From positions 1-7,780 of the forward strand of contig JAQVVC010000036.1 of NCBI GenBank assembly GCA_028699175.1: DNA of 7,780 nucleotides. Reading direction: 5' to 3'. The stretch comes from Bacilli bacterium. GTDB lineage: Bacteria; Bacillota_I; Bacilli_A; RF39; UBA660. The translations under genes were made by a program, and so were the position numbers. Below are positions 5,184 through 7,780 of the stretch, one piece after another. Position 1 is the stretch's first letter; each line of letters starts with the position of its first letter. The notes under the pieces are model-generated. The model was not told the origin of the DNA. It made no database searches and was given only the letters and a program-made list of their open reading frames with translations.

Positions 5184-7700
5184 AGATATTTCTTTTAATT
5201 CATAAAGTATATTAAGTGATTCCAAAGGGGTCACTTTTAGAGGATCAATATCTTTTAGTCTTTCTTTTAATTCATTTTTTTCAGTTAAATCAAAAGATAG
5301 TTGGGTTTCATTAGAAATAACTTTTTTAGGATTTCTTTCATAATTATTTAATAATTCATTTGCTCGATTTATAATTTCATCTGGCATTTTAGCTAATGCT
5401 GCTACATTAACACCATAGCTTTTATCTATCGAACCTTCTTTTACTTTATGTAAAAATACTAAATTACCATTTTCTTCAGTGGCACTAACATGAATGTTCT
5501 TAATACTCTTAAATCTTTTATCAAGTGATGTAAGTTCATGATAATGAGTACTAAATAAAGTTTTACATTTAATATTTTTAGTAATATATTCAAGGATAGC
5601 TTCAGCTATACTCATTCCATCATAAGTAGCCGTACCTCTACCTAATTCATCAAATAATATTAAACTATTTTTAGTGGCATTTACCACGGCATTTCTTGCT
5701 TCTAACATTTCAACCATAAAAGTAGATTCCCCACTTACTAAATCATCTGAAGCACCAATACGCGTAAATATTTGATCAAAAACTGGTAAATTAGCCTCAT
5801 CAGCTGGTACAAAAGAACCGATTTGAGCCATTAATATTGTAATAGCAAGCTGTCTCATATAAGTACTTTTACCGCTCATATTTGGTCCGGTTATTAATAA
5901 GGTATTAATATTTTCATCTATTATTATATCATTTTTTATATATTCTTTTTCACTTACTAAGTTAATAATAGGATGAAATCCATTTTTAATATTTATAATA
6001 TGCTTATTATTAAATTTAGGTCTTATTAATTTATGATTTTCACTAACAACGCTTAAAGAAACTAAGGCATCAACATAACCAATACTAGTAGAAGTCTTCT
6101 TTAATTCAAGAATTTCTTGTTTTATAATATTTTTTATTTCCATAAATAATTCATACTCTAAATCGATTATTTTTTCCTCAGCGTTTAATATTAATGCTTC
6201 TTTTTCTTTTAGGGAAGGGGTTATATATCTTTCTCCAGTTGTTAAGGTTTGTCTTCTTTCCCAACCATATTCTGGTTTTACTTTATTTATATTACTTTTA
6301 CTTATTTCTATATAATAACCAAAAACTTTATTAAAACCAACTTTTAAATTAGATATCCCAGTTTTCACCTTTTCTTCTTTCTCTAAAGTAGCTAAATAGT
6401 CTTTCCCACCACTTCTAATTTTTTTAAGTTCATCTAACTCACTATTATAGTTTTCTTTAATTAAATAGCCTTCTTTAATAGTAGTTGGAGGTTCTTCATA
6501 AATAGCTTTTTCTAGTAATTGATATAATTCTTGATGATCATTTATTTTTATATCTAGATTTAATTTATCAATAATCTTTATTATATCTGGTAATACTTTT
6601 AAAGATTTTTTTATTTGTAATAAATCTCTACCATTTAAGGATCCACAAACAACTTTCCCACATAATCTTTCTAGATCATAAATTTCATATAAAAACTCTA
6701 TTAATTCACTTTTTAAAATAAATTCAGTATTAAATTTTTCAATATAATCTAATCTTTGATTTATTTTTATTTCATCTTTTAAAGGGTTAATTAAAAAATC
6801 TTTTAAAGTTCTTGATCCCATAGAAGTTTTACATTTATCTAAAAGCCATATTAAACTATATTGTCTTTCTTTTAATCTTAATGTTTCAAATAATTCTAAA
6901 TTTCTAACGGTATGAATATCCATTAATAAATACTCATTATTCTCTATTATATTGACATCATTAAAATGACTTATATCCTTTAATTGAATAGTAATTAAAT
7001 AATATAGTAAATGTTTAATTCCTTCTTTTACTTGATAATTCTTAATATTATTTACGATTTTATTATTTCCTTCATATATATTATCAATAATAGTAATATT
7101 AATATTATAAATATTTTTTAAAATATTTAATAAATTTAAGTCAAAATTATTTTTAATAATTATCTCTTTTAAATTTAAATTAATAACTCTATTAATAAGA
7201 GCATCTTTTTCATGATTTAAAAATTCTGCATAAATATTACCAGTAGAAATATCGGTATAAGTTAATAAATATATATAATCATAATCAATTAAACTGCCAA
7301 TATAATTAAAATCATAACTATTTAAAAATTCTAAATCAACAATGGTACCTTTACTTATTACTTCGGTTACTTCTCTTTTAACCATTCCTTTAGTATTTTT
7401 AGGATTTTCAACTTGATCACAAATAGCAACTTTAAATCCTTTTGATACTAATTTTTCAACATAATTTCTAACAGCATGATGAGGAACACCAGCCATTGGT
7501 ATTCTTTCTTTTAAACCACCATTTTTACCTGTTAAAGTCAAGTCTAATTCTTTTACCACTTTTAAAGCATCTTCAAAAAATAATTCATAAAAATCTCCAA
7601 CTCGATAAAACAAAAATTCATCTTGATAATTATTTTTAATATCAACATATTGTTTCATCATTGGACTTAATTCATTATAATTTATATCACTTATTTTCAT
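5175..7700 (-). CDS. mutS: DNA mismatch repair protein MutS
   Basis: MutS recognises base mismatches and small loops and, using ATP, recruits MutL. It has 841 residues, the normal length for bacterial MutS1. The N-terminal mismatch-binding domain carries GDFYEL (35-40), whose F37 and E39 are the intercalating Phe and its partner Glu. PMAGVPHHA lies further on in the same domain. The connector, lever and clamp regions fill the middle, with FGYYIEI in the clamp. The ATPase domain has Walker A GPNMSGKS (605-612), STFMVEMLEA, Walker B FDE (D684, E685) followed by LGRGTATYDG, and FSTHYHEL. Near the C terminus QLSFDL (800-805) resembles the beta-clamp binding motif QLxLF. The ATG at 7700 has a clear GGGGA ribosome-binding site and its own promoter, and a terminator ends the unit, so it is monocistronic here. 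mutL, its usual neighbour, is not in the window. Confidence 0.98.
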   Translation of the reverse strand: MKISDINYNELSPMMKQYVDIKNNYQDEFLFYRVGDFYELFFEDALKVVKELDLTLTGKNGGLKERIPMAGVPHHAVRNYVEKLVSKGFKVAICDQVENPKNTKGMVKREVTEVISKGTIVDLEFLNSYDFNYIGSLIDYDYIYLLTYTDISTGNIYAEFLNHEKDALINRVINLNLKEIIIKNNFDLNLLNILKNIYNINITIIDNIYEGNNKIVNNIKNYQVKEGIKHLLYYLITIQLKDISHFNDVNIIENNEYLLMDIHTVRNLELFETLRLKERQYSLIWLLDKCKTSMGSRTLKDFLINPLKDEIKINQRLDYIEKFNTEFILKSELIEFLYEIYDLERLCGKVVCGSLNGRDLLQIKKSLKVLPDIIKIIDKLNLDIKINDHQELYQLLEKAIYEEPPTTIKEGYLIKENYNSELDELKKIRSGGKDYLATLEKEEKVKTGISNLKVGFNKVFGYYIEISKSNINKVKPEYGWERRQTLTTGERYITPSLKEKEALILNAEEKIIDLEYELFMEIKNIIKQEILELKKTSTSIGYVDALVSLSVVSENHKLIRPKFNNKHIINIKNGFHPIINLVSEKEYIKNDIIIDENINTLLITGPNMSGKSTYMRQLAITILMAQIGSFVPADEANLPVFDQIFTRIGASDDLVSGESTFMVEMLEARNAVVNATKNSLILFDELGRGTATYDGMSIAEAILEYITKNIKCKTLFSTHYHELTSLDKRFKSIKNIHVSATEENGNLVFLHKVKEGSIDKSYGVNVAALAKMPDEIINRANELLNNYERNPKKVISNETQLSFDLTEKNELKERLKDIDPLKVTPLESLNILYELKEISKK

Positions 7701-7707
7701 GTTATTT

Positions 7708-7713
7708 TCCCCG
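7708..7713 (-). promoter_or_regulatory. Ribosome-binding site of mutS
   Basis: CGGGGA at 7713-7708 lies seven bases before the mutS ATG. It is the only G-rich run in the leader and supports the start at 7700. Confidence 0.65.
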
Positions 7714-7715
7714 CT

Positions 7716-7751
7716 TATATTTATTTTATCAAAATCATAAAAATAAGTCTA
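7716..7751 (-). promoter_or_regulatory. Housekeeping promoter of mutS
   Basis: On the minus strand TAGACT (7751-7746; four of six matches to TTGACA), a 17-base spacer and TAAAAT (7728-7723) preceded by TGA (7731-7729) form a good sigma-A promoter with an extended -10. Initiation is expected near 7716, giving a leader of about 16 bases containing the ribosome-binding site. This is the only promoter in the window with a reasonable -35. The bases beyond it, to 7780, are AT-rich and hold nothing else I can identify. Confidence 0.7.
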
Positions 7752-7780
7752 TAAAGTAAAATTTATTAATTAAAAAAGAT

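Noticed and set aside
7740..7780. Possible terminator or regulatory palindrome at the right edge (A/T runs around ATTTATTAATTAAA)
   Set aside because: There is no GC-containing stem and the region is low-complexity AT; it cannot be distinguished from background composition, and the window ends there.
1..7780. CRISPR arrays, insertion sequences, tRNA or rRNA genes, riboswitches, a defence or other novel gene cassette
   Set aside because: No regularly spaced repeats, transposase-like frames, structured RNA signatures or unassigned genes were seen. Nearly all of the window is accounted for by eight recognisable genes, and no intergenic gap exceeds about 100 bases.

Overview
The window is a very AT-rich, densely packed bacterial chromosomal segment with eight complete protein genes and no RNA genes, mobile elements or CRISPR repeats that I can see. 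The protein families (a SpoIVB-type sporulation peptidase, MutS, and a nusB-xseA-xseB operon) together with the extreme AT content point to a low-GC member of the Bacillota. It is perhaps one of the uncultured or reduced Bacilli lineages related to the Mollicutes, or a low-GC clostridial relative. This placement is inference from gene content and composition. All eight genes stop with TAA or TAG, never TGA. The Trp codons checked are TGG, so the standard bacterial code fits.

Layout: one gene is on the plus strand at the left edge (44-691, a PAP2-family membrane phosphatase). The other seven are on the minus strand. Read in their direction of transcription they are mutS (7700-5175), nusB-xseA-xseB (5127-3248), spoIVB (3194-2232) and pssA-psd (2150-688). 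They fall into four minus-strand transcription units. The first three end in an intrinsic terminator hairpin that begins at or overlaps the stop codon, and the next unit's promoter lies within a few to a few dozen bases of the T-tract. The pssA-psd unit and the PAP2 gene converge on one shared symmetric hairpin that contains both stop codons.

Functions: mutS (mismatch recognition) and xseA/xseB (exonuclease VII) serve DNA repair; nusB serves rRNA antitermination. PssA and Psd carry out the two consecutive steps from CDP-diacylglycerol plus serine to phosphatidylethanolamine, and the convergent PAP2 protein may act on a lipid phosphate in the same membrane. SpoIVB is the intercompartmental signalling protease of sporulation. 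Its position directly after xseB looks like a collapsed form of the nusB-xseA-xseB-ispA-dxs-...-recN-spoIVB order known from Bacillus and Clostridium.

No new multi-gene system is evident. The points most worth a second look are: the SpoIVB with an apparent Ser where the family carries the catalytic Asp; its sporulation-like -10 element (CATACTA), in contrast to the extended -10 (TGn) elements before the other four units; a plus-strand gene that appears to be leaderless; and the collapse of the xseB-spoIVB gene order. Two starts are moved inward from the longest open frame (spoIVB and nusB) on ribosome-binding-site evidence.
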